Below, in pieces: positions 22,480 to 33,210 of a stretch of DNA of 64,000 nucleotides. Source of the stretch: Adiantum capillus-veneris (lineage: Eukaryota; Streptophyta; Polypodiopsida; Polypodiales; Pteridaceae); the NCBI GenBank assembly GCA_014529385.2, contig CM043971.1, forward strand, positions 55,539,209 to 55,603,208. The letters run 5' to 3'. The notes below the pieces were generated by a model, which saw only the letters and a list, made by a program, of their open reading frames with translations, ran no database searches and was not told where the DNA came from. Position 1 is the stretch's first letter, and the number at the start of each line of letters is the position of its first letter. Both the position numbers and the translations under genes were made by a program.

Positions 22480-22480
22480 A

Positions 22481-22824
22481 GTGCTTGGTGTGTGTGTGAT
22501 CTTCTTTAATTGTTCCTACCTTTTGGAGGTTTGAGTAAGGTTTCAATTGTGTTGGATACTGGAGTGTTGTGTAGCTTTTGAAGAAGTGGCATCCCTGGTG
22601 TGTATAGTACCAGCCCTTTAGCTGCTTATAGCATATACTCATGAAACTGATAGTAAATGATTATAGCGTGCCTTGATTCTATTGGGAATGAGGCTACCCA
22701 ACCTATAAAGGCATACACGTGTGCCGGTCCTGATGAAAATTGAAAGAATCTTGGTAGATTCTAAAACACATACCATAAAAATTGGTCAAACCAAATGATT
22801 GAAGAGGAACAATTGGAATTTGGA
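22481..22824. other. Spacer between putative PLE-1 ORF1 and ORF2
   Basis: No coding content. It includes a hammerhead-like core on the plus strand at 22730-22763 that fails base-pairing tests (see rejected items) and a short TG run near 22490. Confidence 0.4.
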
Positions 22825-23622
22825 TCAGTTCTTTTGCACTGGCATTTGAGGAAGGGTCGATAAGAATTCCAACAGTTTCTCAAACCTTTTTTGATCCTTT
22901 GCTCTATCCATAAGAGATAGTCCCTTGGTGCGAGCAATGATTGCGGAGTTTGGACATTTCTTACCATCCACATCGGATAATTTGACCTGCTTGAGCTTGA
23001 AGAGAACATCTTGTGATAAGAGATGTTTAGCATGTAATGCAAGGGTTTTGCATTGCTCTACAATGTCCGTAGGTATGCTACAAAGCAAAACTAGAGAGGA
23101 AATTGTAAAAGGTGCCTGATGGTTCAATATTTCATAGTCCCAGAGCTTGTGATCAAGTCAGATAGCATCCAATTCCACTTGCCTGGCTGGTAATAGTGGG
23201 ATAACTTCTGAAAAGAGTTTAGAAACTGCTCTTTCTGGGGATAGACTGTTTGCATTCGATAAAAAGTTGAGTGCTTCTTTCTCTTCTTCTTCAAGAAGGT
23301 CAAGATCTAGAAGGGGATTGATAACTTTTTTTGAGTGCTTAATTTCTATGGGGACAGCAGGGAGGTTATTGATGAAATACAACTTGTTCACGATAGAGGG
23401 TAGAGAAGTGAAATAAAAATCAAGATCTGAGCTATCTTGTGCATCAATAATGGGTAATTTGGCTAGGAAGGCACTAAATGCCTCCAAAAGTTTATCCTTC
23501 TCTTTTTCAGAAAGAATTAGTAGAGAGAGCCAGTCATTGACTGAGGCCGTGTTTAAGATAGATAGAGAGTGGGCCATTATAGCTTGTTTCTCAAAATCAA
23601 GCAATTTTTTGTGGAATTCCAC
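22825..23622 (-). pseudogene. Possible ORF1 of PLE-1, helical protein of unknown function
   Basis: Two adjoining minus-strand frames, 23622-23158 (154 aa) and 23127-22825 (100 aa), read as one protein of about 265 aa if the TAG between them (after Leu-Asp-Ala-Ile) is ignored. Composition is rich in Leu, Glu, Lys and Ser with heptad-like stretches, suggesting alpha-helical or coiled-coil structure. No zinc finger, GIY-YIG motif or known domain is visible. Position and strand (345 bp before the RT start) suggest a PLE ORF1, but PLE-2 lacks this region, so it could be an unrelated gene fragment. I do not recognise the family. Confidence 0.5.
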
Positions 23623-23853
23623 CCCTTTGAAACAAGAAATAATACATTAGGTACCAATTGGTGGGATTAGAATGTCTTCTTCTATACCATATCCCAAACG
23701 GGTGAGAGATGAAATCCAAAAATCTTGAATCAATCACCAAAAAATTCGAATTATACTCGTACCAGTATTAAGCATACTCATTCCAGTATTAAGTCTTCTT
23801 AGTATATAATGGATACCCGACCAAAGGTATCTTGGGAAATGTTGTGTGTGTTT

Positions 23854-25571
23854 GAATTTAAAAATCCCATCTTTCAGAACCATATATTGATAAACTTAAA
23901 TACTGCTTGCAAAAGTACATTGTGTATTGAACAAAATATAGAATAATTTCTTGATAAAAAGTACATTAAAATATACTTCGATACATGACACAATAGGAGT
24001 TAAAGCCGGAACTCCTAGCAGATGAGAGCAGGGATCTTTACCTGCCAACCAACCACAAGTACAATTAATTAGAATTAATTTGCACTAAATGGGTGACAGG
24101 TATACCAAGCAATCCCCATTGCTTGTTATTATTGTCACACCCTGGACCCCAACCATACTCCTAATCATAACTTATGTTTTCTTTTGCTCATCTATGTAAG
24201 TACGGTCGATTACGGTCTATGAAAGTTTTTAAGGGTTTACACGACTTGGAGATAGGGTCTCTAATTGCTATTGGCTTGCTTCTCTTTTTCTCTTTATGTG
24301 CTGCCATGAGCTTGTCCCGAATCTATTGTAGCTTAAATATATCTCGAGTGATGCTCATCCTAGCTGTCTGCTTGTACTCCTGTTTGTCAATGATGGTTAC
24401 ATACATGAGGTTAATATTCTTACATGCTATACTTGATGTTGTCTTAAATGCACCCCTATCTCTATGGTATGTACAGTCATCTTTCCAATCTATTTTTTTC
24501 TAAATATATTAAATTTGTGAAAATTTTGGCAGCATTTTGTTTGTAAAACCATTCTTTTTCCAAACAAGACCGTCGTGCATAATGACAATTTCCTCACAGG
24601 AGGTTGTCATACACCCTCTTTTTTTATGTTTCAACCTTTTTGTCTACCATGGTACATATACCTAAGTGCTTTAAAAAACTAAAGTGTTACTATCTTGTGT
24701 TGTTATGTATTTATATCCTAACTTGCAAAACTTTCGGCAGCATTTCCTTTGTATTATTACTATTTTTTCAAAAAAACCAGTAAGTACACTTTGTATCTGT
24801 TTATCCTCACATGAGGTTTTTGTAGCCCACATGCCATATCTTAATTACTTACTTCTACTACTTTTTGTTCAAAGGATCTGACATTGCTACTTCTAGAAAC
24901 TTTTTACATTTAGGGAAACATATGTATGTACTCAAAACAGTACGGATTTTGGTATCTGAACTGCATTTGTCGTTGCCATTTGTATTCCTGCAAATACGAT
25001 TATCACAAAGCGGCTTCCCCTTCGTTTACTGTATCAAAACTACTCCAAAACGGGTTCCCAAACACAATAATTTGTTCAATACTATGCTTTCTTTTTAAAA
25101 AAACTATATGTACAATATGCATATGCTTATATGTACTTGAATATATCTTACTTTTTTGGTGAGTTTCCTCGTATGGTTGTTCTACAAAAATAGGAAGTGA
25201 GCACGCATGTGTATATATTGCTTTACATTAATACGTTTATTATGGAGAAACAACAATATACAGAGGTTTTTATGCCTAGCACACAGTTCATGCTCTGTCT
25301 CAGCTACATTATTCATAAGTAATATGGTATGCTAAGTGTATGTACCTATGTGTATTTAGCTTGTAAAATATCTCAGAAAACCTTGTTTTACCTTGCTGTG
25401 TTGGGCAACTAAGCAATCTGATTTGTGTATCTGGCTTCCAGTGCTTCTTCCTTGCCTTGGAGTGTATTCCATGAGCAGTCGTATCCCGCCCCGCAGGGCT
25501 TTCTGCTTGTGCTTGCGCTGCCACTTGTGATGAGATGGCGATGAAGGTTACGCTAGTGTATGGGTTATGTA

Positions 25572-25625
<54 letters not shown>

Positions 25626-26820
25626 ACTGTAGAATTGTTGTGTGTGTGTGTGTGTGAGTGGGTGTGTTAGCGTTCCAAAAATCACCACAGCTTTCCCTCC
25701 GTATGCGATATTGTGTGAAGGTGAGTCTGTGACTAAACCCATTTGCACTGCATGCTTTTATACGCATTGCTAGCTTGCGATGCTGTTTAAGACTATATGC
25801 ATCATTGGTTGTGGTGCCTTGAAGGCCATATGCAACCTAATCTTGCAAGCGCTGGCATCCGGTGTCACCCACTTTTATTTAGAGAGCTAGCACATTGCCA
25901 ATTTGGCTTCCCTTTAATATTTAAAATTTTATTATCTTTGTAAAAAGGTTTGAAATGCTATCAAGTTTAGAACATGATATAGGCGAAGTAAAAAAACTTT
26001 TTTATATACACGTGCGGGGTATAGTAAAAAGAATTGTGTATTGCCACTGCGTCGGTAGTTCACTTGGGTCTATGTACCCATTGATGTGAATTATTTGGGA
26101 ATATTTTCATGTTCCTGAAAAAAACTGTCCGTGTACTAACAACGCATATTTTTTTTTTCTTCCAGTGTATCCATCACTCAAGTGCTATATCATGTTTAGA
26201 ACATGATATAGGCGAAGTAAAAAAACTTGTTTATATACACATGCTGGGTATCGTAAAAAGAATTGTGAATTGCCACTGCATCGGTAGTTCACTTGGGTCT
26301 TTGTACCCATTGATGTGAATATACCCAATTATTGATATGGTTTGGGAATAATTCATGTTCCTGAAAGAAACCGTCGGTGTACTAACAACGCATATATATA
26401 TATATTTTGCCAGTGTATCCATCGCTCAAGTGCTAAAAGAACCTCTTGTTTTCTAGGATTTCCATATTTGATGCTAGTGAAAACTTGATTTATTCAAGGT
26501 TTTGTACATGCTTCTGGAGAATTCCAAACAGATTGCACACTCAATTACAAGAGGGTTTTTCCATGCCGAAAAATAAGAAGGAAGAAAAAAGGAGGGGTTT
26601 TTTGGCTTTAAAATCCATCATTACGTCCTGCTTTGGAGTCATCCATCCTTCTATCATTCTTGTGAGGTTGTTGCCTATGCCATGTTTAGAGGATTGGTAA
26701 AAGCTTGTTTACAACAACTTGCATCTTTTTTTAAAATGGTATTATCTAAGCATGTGTTAGTGTGTGGTTGTGTGTGCATAATACCACGGCATGTTGACAT
26801 ATACTGTGTTCCATACACTA
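23854..26820 (-). repeat. Repeat module B, copy 2
   Basis: Colinear with copy 1 (14863-17080) but with about 700 bp extra at 24180-24905 and a duplicated segment (about 25965 and 26192). TG tracts are at 25574-25624 and 25638-25656 between the halves. A short TG run (23841-23853) marks its outer edge, and 26821-26837 separates it from PLE-2. The minus-strand 152-codon frame (25309-25767) includes a Thr-His repeat from the microsatellite and is not a credible gene. The frame at 24174-24503 is hydrophobic but lacks homologous support. Confidence 0.7.
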
Positions 26821-26837
26821 GTGTGTGTGTGTGTGTG
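26821..26837 (+). repeat. (TG)n tract at the PLE-2 3' end
   Basis: Seventeen bases of GT repeat exactly at the boundary between module B and PLE-2. On the minus strand it is the (AC)n tail of PLE-2. Confidence 0.95.
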
Positions 26838-26870
26838 GCCGTCCCCCATCCCTGAGAAAAGGGTGCACTT

Positions 26871-26908
26871 GGTGGAGGATAGGCCACCAAGTGGACCTAT
26901 CCTCTACC
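26871..26908 (-). other. 3'-terminal hairpin of PLE-2
   Basis: Same stem and inner stem as at 20067-20104, located 33 bp from the TG tract. Confidence 0.75.
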
Positions 26909-29060
26909 AATTCTATTGATGGTAAATCTAATGCCAAGAAATTTATTTCCTTCAATGAAGTTAGTAATACATGTAGCAATCTTCTCTTTTTTGAAACCAT
27001 TATCTTCAAACATAGAAATAAGCTTATTTCAATCGGTTACCGCATATGACTCTTAAGATTCATTGTATAGTATGGGAAGCACCTGTGATATACATACATT
27101 ATATGCCATCTTTTTTGGTCTATTACTGGCTGCATGTATGAATGATACGTTGGGACACGGTAATTTGTCTTTTTTCCATGCAGTGTAGGTAACATACTGC
27201 CCTTCCATTGGTTCACATAATTGGATATGTGTATTCAAATATGTAGCTTGGTTTTCCTTGTGTGTAGCTTTTATCCCAATAATGTCTAAAGGGTAAATAG
27301 TAAAGGGGTCCTCATGGGACAATGGTTTTTTGTGGTTTAAACATTGTAAAATAAAGGGATTATTAGGAAATAACAAATCATCCATATATCTCCATGAATA
27401 TAAGAAAGCTTTCATTATATCATAACGTGCAAGACGAGATAATTTTTTTTATGTATTCTATCTCAAACCATGCCAAATACAAATTATACCATAGTGGAGA
27501 GAAATTGTACCCCATTGGTATACCTTTTTCTTATCGATAAATATGTTTGTTTAATTTGGTAAAGCAATTATCAAGGACAAATTCATTAATATTGTGTAAA
27601 TATTCAAATGTCCACACAACTTCATTTTTCTTTTTGGTAAGCACAATCTGCTTGGCCAAGATATTTTATATTTTTAATGAGTTTAATAATGTTATCTAGT
27701 ACTTCAAGCAATCCATGTTTGCCTTTATGAGGTATAGCCTCATTGCACGATGTTACATCAAATGAATGTTTGTGATATGTTTAGGTAAGACAAGACATTT
27801 TTTTTTTAATTCTATCTCAAACCATGCCAAATACAATTTACACCATAGTGGAGAGCAATTGTACCCCATTGGTATACCTTTTTCTTATCGATAAATATGT
27901 TTGCCTAATTTGGTAAAGCAATTATCAAGGACAAATTCATTAATATTGTGTAAATATTCAAATGTCCAGACAACTTCATTTTTCTTTTTGGTAAGTACAA
28001 TCTGCTTCAGCCAAGATATTTCATATTTTTTATGAGTTTAATAATGTTATCTAGTACTTCAAGCAATCCACGTTTGCCTTTATGAGGTAAAGCCTCATAG
28101 CACGATGTTACATCAAATGAATGAATGTTTGTGATATGTTTAGGTAAGTTTATCATAAAATCATATTGATTATTGATCATCCAATATCCATTGGTTTGTG
28201 TCCCAAAAAAAAATTGTAGGTTTTTATGTATGATTTCAGTGTACTCTATAAATCCCTGTATTACTCCTTTGAGTAATTTAGTGATCATGGTTGTAGCAGG
28301 AGTAAATACACAGTTATGTGCATTAGTGATCCATCTAAAATCCATTGTATGGATTTTAAAATTTTCCATAAGATATGGGAGTGAATATTCCAATGGTGTC
28401 TCTAACCCGATTTCTTGGGTATAAGAGCCTATGGCTTGACATATTTCATCTTCTTTGCAGGAGAGATGCCAGAATTCATGGGTTTCTAATCTTCTTCTTG
28501 CTGCCATTTGTATGGGTTTTTTACATATGAATGTCGGGGTTTGTGCTGATTTTTCTAGTCCACAAATAAATAAGTATTGTAAGATGTATTGAATTTCATC
28601 CATTAGGTCTGTGTTTTTGTGCCATGGAGTTTGATTTTGCCTATGATAAGGGAATTTATGGGAAAAGGTCTCATTGACCAGACTTCGGATATAATTGTAA
28701 TGAGCTTTACAATTTTCACATCCTAAAATGGTGCATAAAGTCTTCCATACCTTGCTAAGTTCGCTTACTATTGACATAGGGTTTACAGGTACTAATGGAA
28801 TGTGGTTTAAACCTTTCCTGATAAATTCTTGGAAGATTTTGTGCCTAGCTATGTTATAATCTATGGTGATTACATGTTTTCTGAAGGGTCCTAAGTTAAC
28901 TAAAAATTTAGAAAATCATTTATGAGTTAAGCACCCACATGGCTGTGTTTCATCAAACTCTTGGGCAAACACCGAATTTGGTTCGTAAGGAGTATGGTTT
29001 AGGTTATTGGTATACTTGCAACCGAAACATATCCTGATTTTTTCTAAATAATTATTGATG
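26909..29060 (-). pseudogene. PLE-2 reverse transcriptase (broken)
   Basis: Readable parts are 28777-28007 (256 aa), with the RT N-terminal region and motif A (Phe-Asp-Val-Thr-Ser-Cys-Tyr-Glu-Ala), and 27415-27053 (120 aa), with motif C (Arg-Tyr-Met-Asp-Asp-Leu-Leu) and the thumb block Ala-Ala-Ser-Asn-Arg-Pro. Motif B lies between them in other frames. A Lys-Gly-Leu-Asn-His-Ile-Pro block is still seen near 28800. Stops after Tyr-Asn-Glu-Ser and in the duplicated central region inactivate it. No C-terminal endonuclease is visible. Confidence 0.85.
27433..28146 (-). repeat. Tandem duplication inside PLE-2 RT
   Basis: Units 27433-27788 and 27789-28146 (about 356 bp) correspond to the PLE-1 duplication with the same boundaries, starting at ga(c)gaga and ending at gtttaggtaa. 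Confidence 0.85.
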
Positions 29061-29110
29061 TGAAAATCATTAATCATTGTTTGAAAAAAAGTTTAGGGTT
29101 GATTAGAGAA

Positions 29111-29832
29111 GTGATTAGAGAAGCTTTGTATTGTAACGATCAAAGTCAAGCCCTTTAAATAGTAGAACCAAAACCTACTCTATAAGGGATAGTATTTGAA
29201 AGTCAGTAAACTAGGAGTATTTAAACCTAGTAGTAAGAAGTAGAGACCAAAACAAATCAAGGTCATCAAATGCAACTCCAGCAAGCTCGGTTGTCAAGAA
29301 CCATCAAAAACCATATTTCAACAAAGCCATAATGGAATTCCTCCAAGGCTCATCATGCTTGATCAAAATTGTCATGCCAAAAGATGATTGCAAGATAGGA
29401 AAAAAAAAGGGAAAACATTATACTGTGTGTGAAGATCCAGCGTCACCTTGAGTGAGGAACCTTATACATGAAGCTAAAAAACTACCATTGAAAATTCAAC
29501 TAAACAAGGGAAAATTTTGTATCCAGCTAGAGTAAGCATCTATAAAGGATTTCCCTTAGAATTCAAGTAAGAGTTGAAGAATCAACCATAGATAAAGCTG
29601 GCCCCTTTTTGGTGAGCTATTCCTCTTAGACAAGCCAAGTGAATGGGAAAGGAAGAAACAGATTCTTCCTAGGATAGTAGTCCATAGAGAAGAACATCAC
29701 TTTAACCTTATCCAATAGGTAACGAAGCAAGCTTGGGTAACTCTATGATGAAAGCAAGCATGTAGTGATCTATGAAGTAAGTTAGAAAAAAAATAAAGGC
29801 TTTTATAACCAGTTGTCCCAACTAATCAAAGC
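29111..29832 (-). repeat. Partial copy of module C
   Basis: Closely similar to 5473-6222 with a few indels, including loss of about 40 bp near 29728. It abuts the 5' end of PLE-2. No coding content. Confidence 0.8.
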
Positions 29833-30262
29833 CAGGCCAAGAACTAAAAGATTCTATTAGAAGTAACACCCATCACAAGCAAGCCCCATAATCCAAAATA
29901 GTCCTTGAGTATCACCTCAGCAAAACAGACTAATGTATATCCATAGTCCTCGGCCATAGATTTTCCCAATGAACTTGTGCTTCAACAAAAATCCAGGCTT
30001 AAAACACAAGTAGTCACCCTAATTGAACAAAATCAGATATGAGACAAATTGAACTTGTGTGTTTGCAACATAGCTCTTTTTCTTTTTCAGCATGATTCCT
30101 TCATTCCACTATTTACAAAAATATCAAGAATAAACATCTAGCATATCAGTCATGCCAAGTGGTTAAAGCACTCAACCAATCAAGAGCTAGTACCCTTCCA
30201 AAAGCCTCATAAAACCACACTCGCACAACACTTGAAAATTTCTCAAATTGAGATTTGAGGGA
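29833..30262. other. No recognisable feature
   Basis: AT-rich sequence between the partial module C and module A copy 2. Confidence 0.45.
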
Positions 30263-30350
30263 AATATAGAACCTGTGAAATAGAGCATTTCCAATAAATC
30301 TTCAAAGTACCCGAGGAACTAGACTAATGTATAGCCAAACACTTTTCCAT

Positions 30351-30435
<85 letters not shown>

Positions 30436-31197
30436 CAAAAAAACAATAACAAAAACAAAACCAAGTCTAAGTAAGGGAACACAAATCCCTCACCTACATA
30501 TGTGAAGGTTGAAGGAAAACATGCAGAATTGTAGCCCAGTATCTTGCAATCTTCAAAGCAAGGGGCCAGATGTAGAGGGGGGCTCCTTGAAGGGGGTATT
30601 GAAGTCACACGTCCACGATGAGGCAAATCATAGCCTATAAAGGGGAGCCCATTGAAGGGGCATTGAATCCATGTACCACCCAAGGCAAAAGACATCACAT
30701 TGTACACAGATGGGAAAAGGAATTTGTAGAAGAATCAAGGGATACAACCAAATTGAAAGCTCGATTCACGCCAGGAAATGAAGAAAAATTTAGTGATTGT
30801 CTTATTAAGGGGTACATTCCATTGGGCAAGCAACCCTTAAGGGTTAAGGTGTAAAGCACATCATCCCAGCTAAGAATCCTCTTTAAAATCAAGGAGACCA
30901 CTCGTTCATTTATTATCAAAGCATCATAAGGCCACTCCAACTAAAGATAGCGAGTATAAGGTAAAGACTAATGGTGATTACTAACCATTACATCCATAGA
31001 TTAGATTACAGGGTAAAGAATCATGGTGATCTCATCACGACATTATATTCATCAGCACCCTTATGCATACCATGAGCCAGACTCACCCATAGAGGACATG
31101 TAAAGTAACTATCCAAGGTAATCACTCACCAAATAGATAGCTATCAACTATATTAGTGGATTAATTATAGGTGTGTGTAACTAGATGTAGCAATCAA
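30263..31197 (-). repeat. Repeat module A, copy 2, with (TC)n tract
   Basis: Matches 13858-14810. The TC microsatellite is longer here (30351-30432, with one TT interruption). The inverted repeat is GTAAGGG...CCCTCAC (30471-30493). Relative to copy 1 it lacks about 50 bp near 30743. It ends at caatcaa, directly followed by the first LTR of the gypsy array. Confidence 0.75.
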
Positions 31198-32797
31198 TGT
31201 CATAAAATCTAATATCTAACCAACCCAAATGATTTTCTCATATTAAATTGATCACTTAATGTGGGAGAATAAATGGGAACAAGTGTTAAGATATAGATAT
31301 GTGCTTATAGATCTATCTCAACACGGGGCCAATAGTAAAGGGGCCCAAATGGGAGATGGTCTATCAAGAGCAAGGCTAACCAATGGAGCATAAGACCTTA
31401 GGGTTAGCTTCATTGAAGACCTCTTAGGTAAGCTAGGGCTGAGCTTGAGGTGGGAACCCGGCCCAAGCTCGAGGTGCTTGACCTGCTTGAGGTGCTTGTC
31501 GTGCTTGAGGTGTTTGTCCTGCTTGAGGTGCTTGATTAAGGTGCTTGAGGTGCTTGACTTACTCCATGCTTGAGGTGCTTGACTTGCTACATGATTAAGG
31601 TGCTTGAGGTTCCTTGAGATGCTTGCCTGAGATGCTTGTGGGAACACCCCCTAGTCCAAGTGCTTTGTCATGCTTGATGACTAAGGTGCTTGAGCTCCTA
31701 AAGTCAAAAGCATCCCTACAAGAGGGGGGGCGAGCCCTTTTCCTAGGGATTAGAGAGAGAACACACACTCACACTCACAAGGGAAGCCCCAGCTTGAAGA
31801 GGCAGCAAGGACACATGTCGGGTCCCTACCCATGTTACCTTCATGTGTTGCTTGAAGCCTATTGGCTAGGCTTCAAAGGGGTCCAATGATAAATTACTTG
31901 AATTATCTAATTGTTTTTGCATTTATCAAGTCCTCTCTCTCAAAGGGGAAAGGGGGACACTTGTCCCAAGGCTACCCATGTTGCTTGTAATGGCTCCTGC
32001 TTGTGATTGGCTAGGCCTGGAGGGGTCCAATGAGCTTCAAGCATGAGCTACAAGGGGGGGTCGACCCAAGCAAGCTAGGGGGGTGCTTAGGGGGTATACT
32101 CACCCACACACACTCACAAACACTCTCATTGTGTACTATGCAAAGTGCAAGAGCTCCCTCTCCTTCTCCAAGCAAGTAGAGGTTGAGAGCCTACACCAAC
32201 ACTCTTGGCTATGGAGTGCAAATCCAACCAAGAGCCATGCTTCAATGCTTAAGCTTGCCATCTCCTTCTTCTTCATTACTATGCTATTATGTATGCTAGC
32301 AACAAGAGTATGATAAGTGAGGAACTGATTCTTTCTCCTACGAAATGTTTCTTCTTCCTCTTCCCTACCCTCATTCCCTGCTAGCTCTCTCCACCTTCGA
32401 AGGTGTTTGAGGTCTTGGGACTGAGGCTTGGGATAGTTAAAGCTTTCTTCAAGTTTATGTTATGTTTGTGATGCATGAAGCCTTCCATCTTCATGGCATC
32501 ACCTAGGTCACAAGGAACACAAAGACTGTATTGTAACAAGTCTCTCTTTATGGGAGAAATCATAATACAAATGCCTATTGGAGGGGGGACCGGCTCCACA
32601 TAAATCCGGTCCTCAACTGTTGTCATGTTCTCTAAACTCTCTCTCTTGCAAAAGTATTGTCTATGCCAAGTTAACTAGTTGCTATGATTATGTTGCTATC
32701 TTCAATTATGTCAACCCGCTATGCTCACAAAATCATTTCTTGAAAGTACTCTCATTAAGTTCCGCTACTCTCACATATTAAGGCAAATTCCATTACA
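31198..32797 (+). repeat. Gypsy LTR 1 (1600 bp)
   Basis: TGTCATAAAATC...CCATTACA. It lacks a segment of about 28 bp present in LTRs 2 and 3 (after gaagacct, near 31418), apparently lost between short gacct repeats, and has other private differences. It contains gtgcttgaggtgcttg-type short tandem repeats (about 31470-31690). Confidence 0.93.
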
Positions 32798-32798
32798 T

Positions 32799-32810
32799 TG
32801 GTATCAGAGC
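32799..32810 (+). other. Primer-binding site, initiator Met tRNA
   Basis: TGGTATCAGAGC one base after the LTR end, complementary to the 3' end of plant initiator Met tRNA. It is repeated at the corresponding positions after LTR 2 (about 40076) and LTR 3 (about 47353). Confidence 0.9.
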
Positions 32811-33210
32811 ATTTGGTTTCTCTTTTCTTGCTTAAGAAGAGAGGTCCTTAAGTAGCCTATAAATGATTGATGTTGTTAATTATACTAAAGTAAGTGGAAC
32901 TGGGATCTAATATCGGTTTTGTTAAGCCCACTATGTGGGGGATGGTGCACACCTCGGGAGCTTTGGACTTAATAATGGAGTCTTTTTAGACTTGCCTACG
33001 GCTTTACCATTATTGAGCCATAAGAAGTCCGAAAGGAGCTAGCCCTTGGCAATTCCGCTATGTTAGACCTACTCCTCTACTCTCTATAATTAACCACTTG
33101 AGCCGTGGGTGTAGATACTTAAGAGCCGATTTTCAAAGGCTAAGAGGAGTGGCAACTAAGGTTTTCTATTGCCAAAGCATACACTAAGTATAAACATAAA
33201 TTTTGTTAAC

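Larger units (their letters stand above)
20035..22480 (-). mobile_element. Penelope-like retroelement PLE-1
   Basis: Minus-strand element with a Penelope-type reverse transcriptase, a very short 3' region containing a strong hairpin (20067-20104), and a 3' junction with (AC)n. No GIY-YIG endonuclease is readable after the RT thumb: the protein region ends within about 40 bp of the hairpin. An upstream frame pair (23622-22825) may be its ORF1. Identity with PLE-2 is high across 20040-22340. It is inactive through frameshifts and an internal duplication. Confidence 0.85.
26838..29075 (-). mobile_element. Penelope-like retroelement PLE-2, 5'-truncated
   Basis: Close relative of PLE-1 over its whole length, ending on the minus strand in the same hairpin (26871-26908) and (AC)n. 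Its 5' end stops near 29075, before the PLE-1 start codon region, as expected from incomplete reverse transcription or a later break. Beyond it lies a fragment of module C (29111-29832). Confidence 0.85.

Noticed and set aside
22730-22763. Hammerhead-ribozyme-like core on the plus strand: CTGATGA, then GAAA, then a perfect 6-bp stem and a CTA cleavage-type triplet
   Set aside because: Stem II would have at most one base pair and stem I does not pair next to the core. It is also antisense to PLE-1, whereas PLE hammerheads are expected on the element's own strand.
24174-24503. 109-aa hydrophobic frame that could be a membrane protein
   Set aside because: Lies in an insertion specific to module B copy 2, T-rich sequence gives hydrophobic codons by composition, and no second copy supports it.
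30618-30854. Conserved plus-strand frame in module A copies as a gene
   Set aside because: The frame is interrupted in copy 1, changes between copies are not biased to silent sites, and the opposite strand is equally open.
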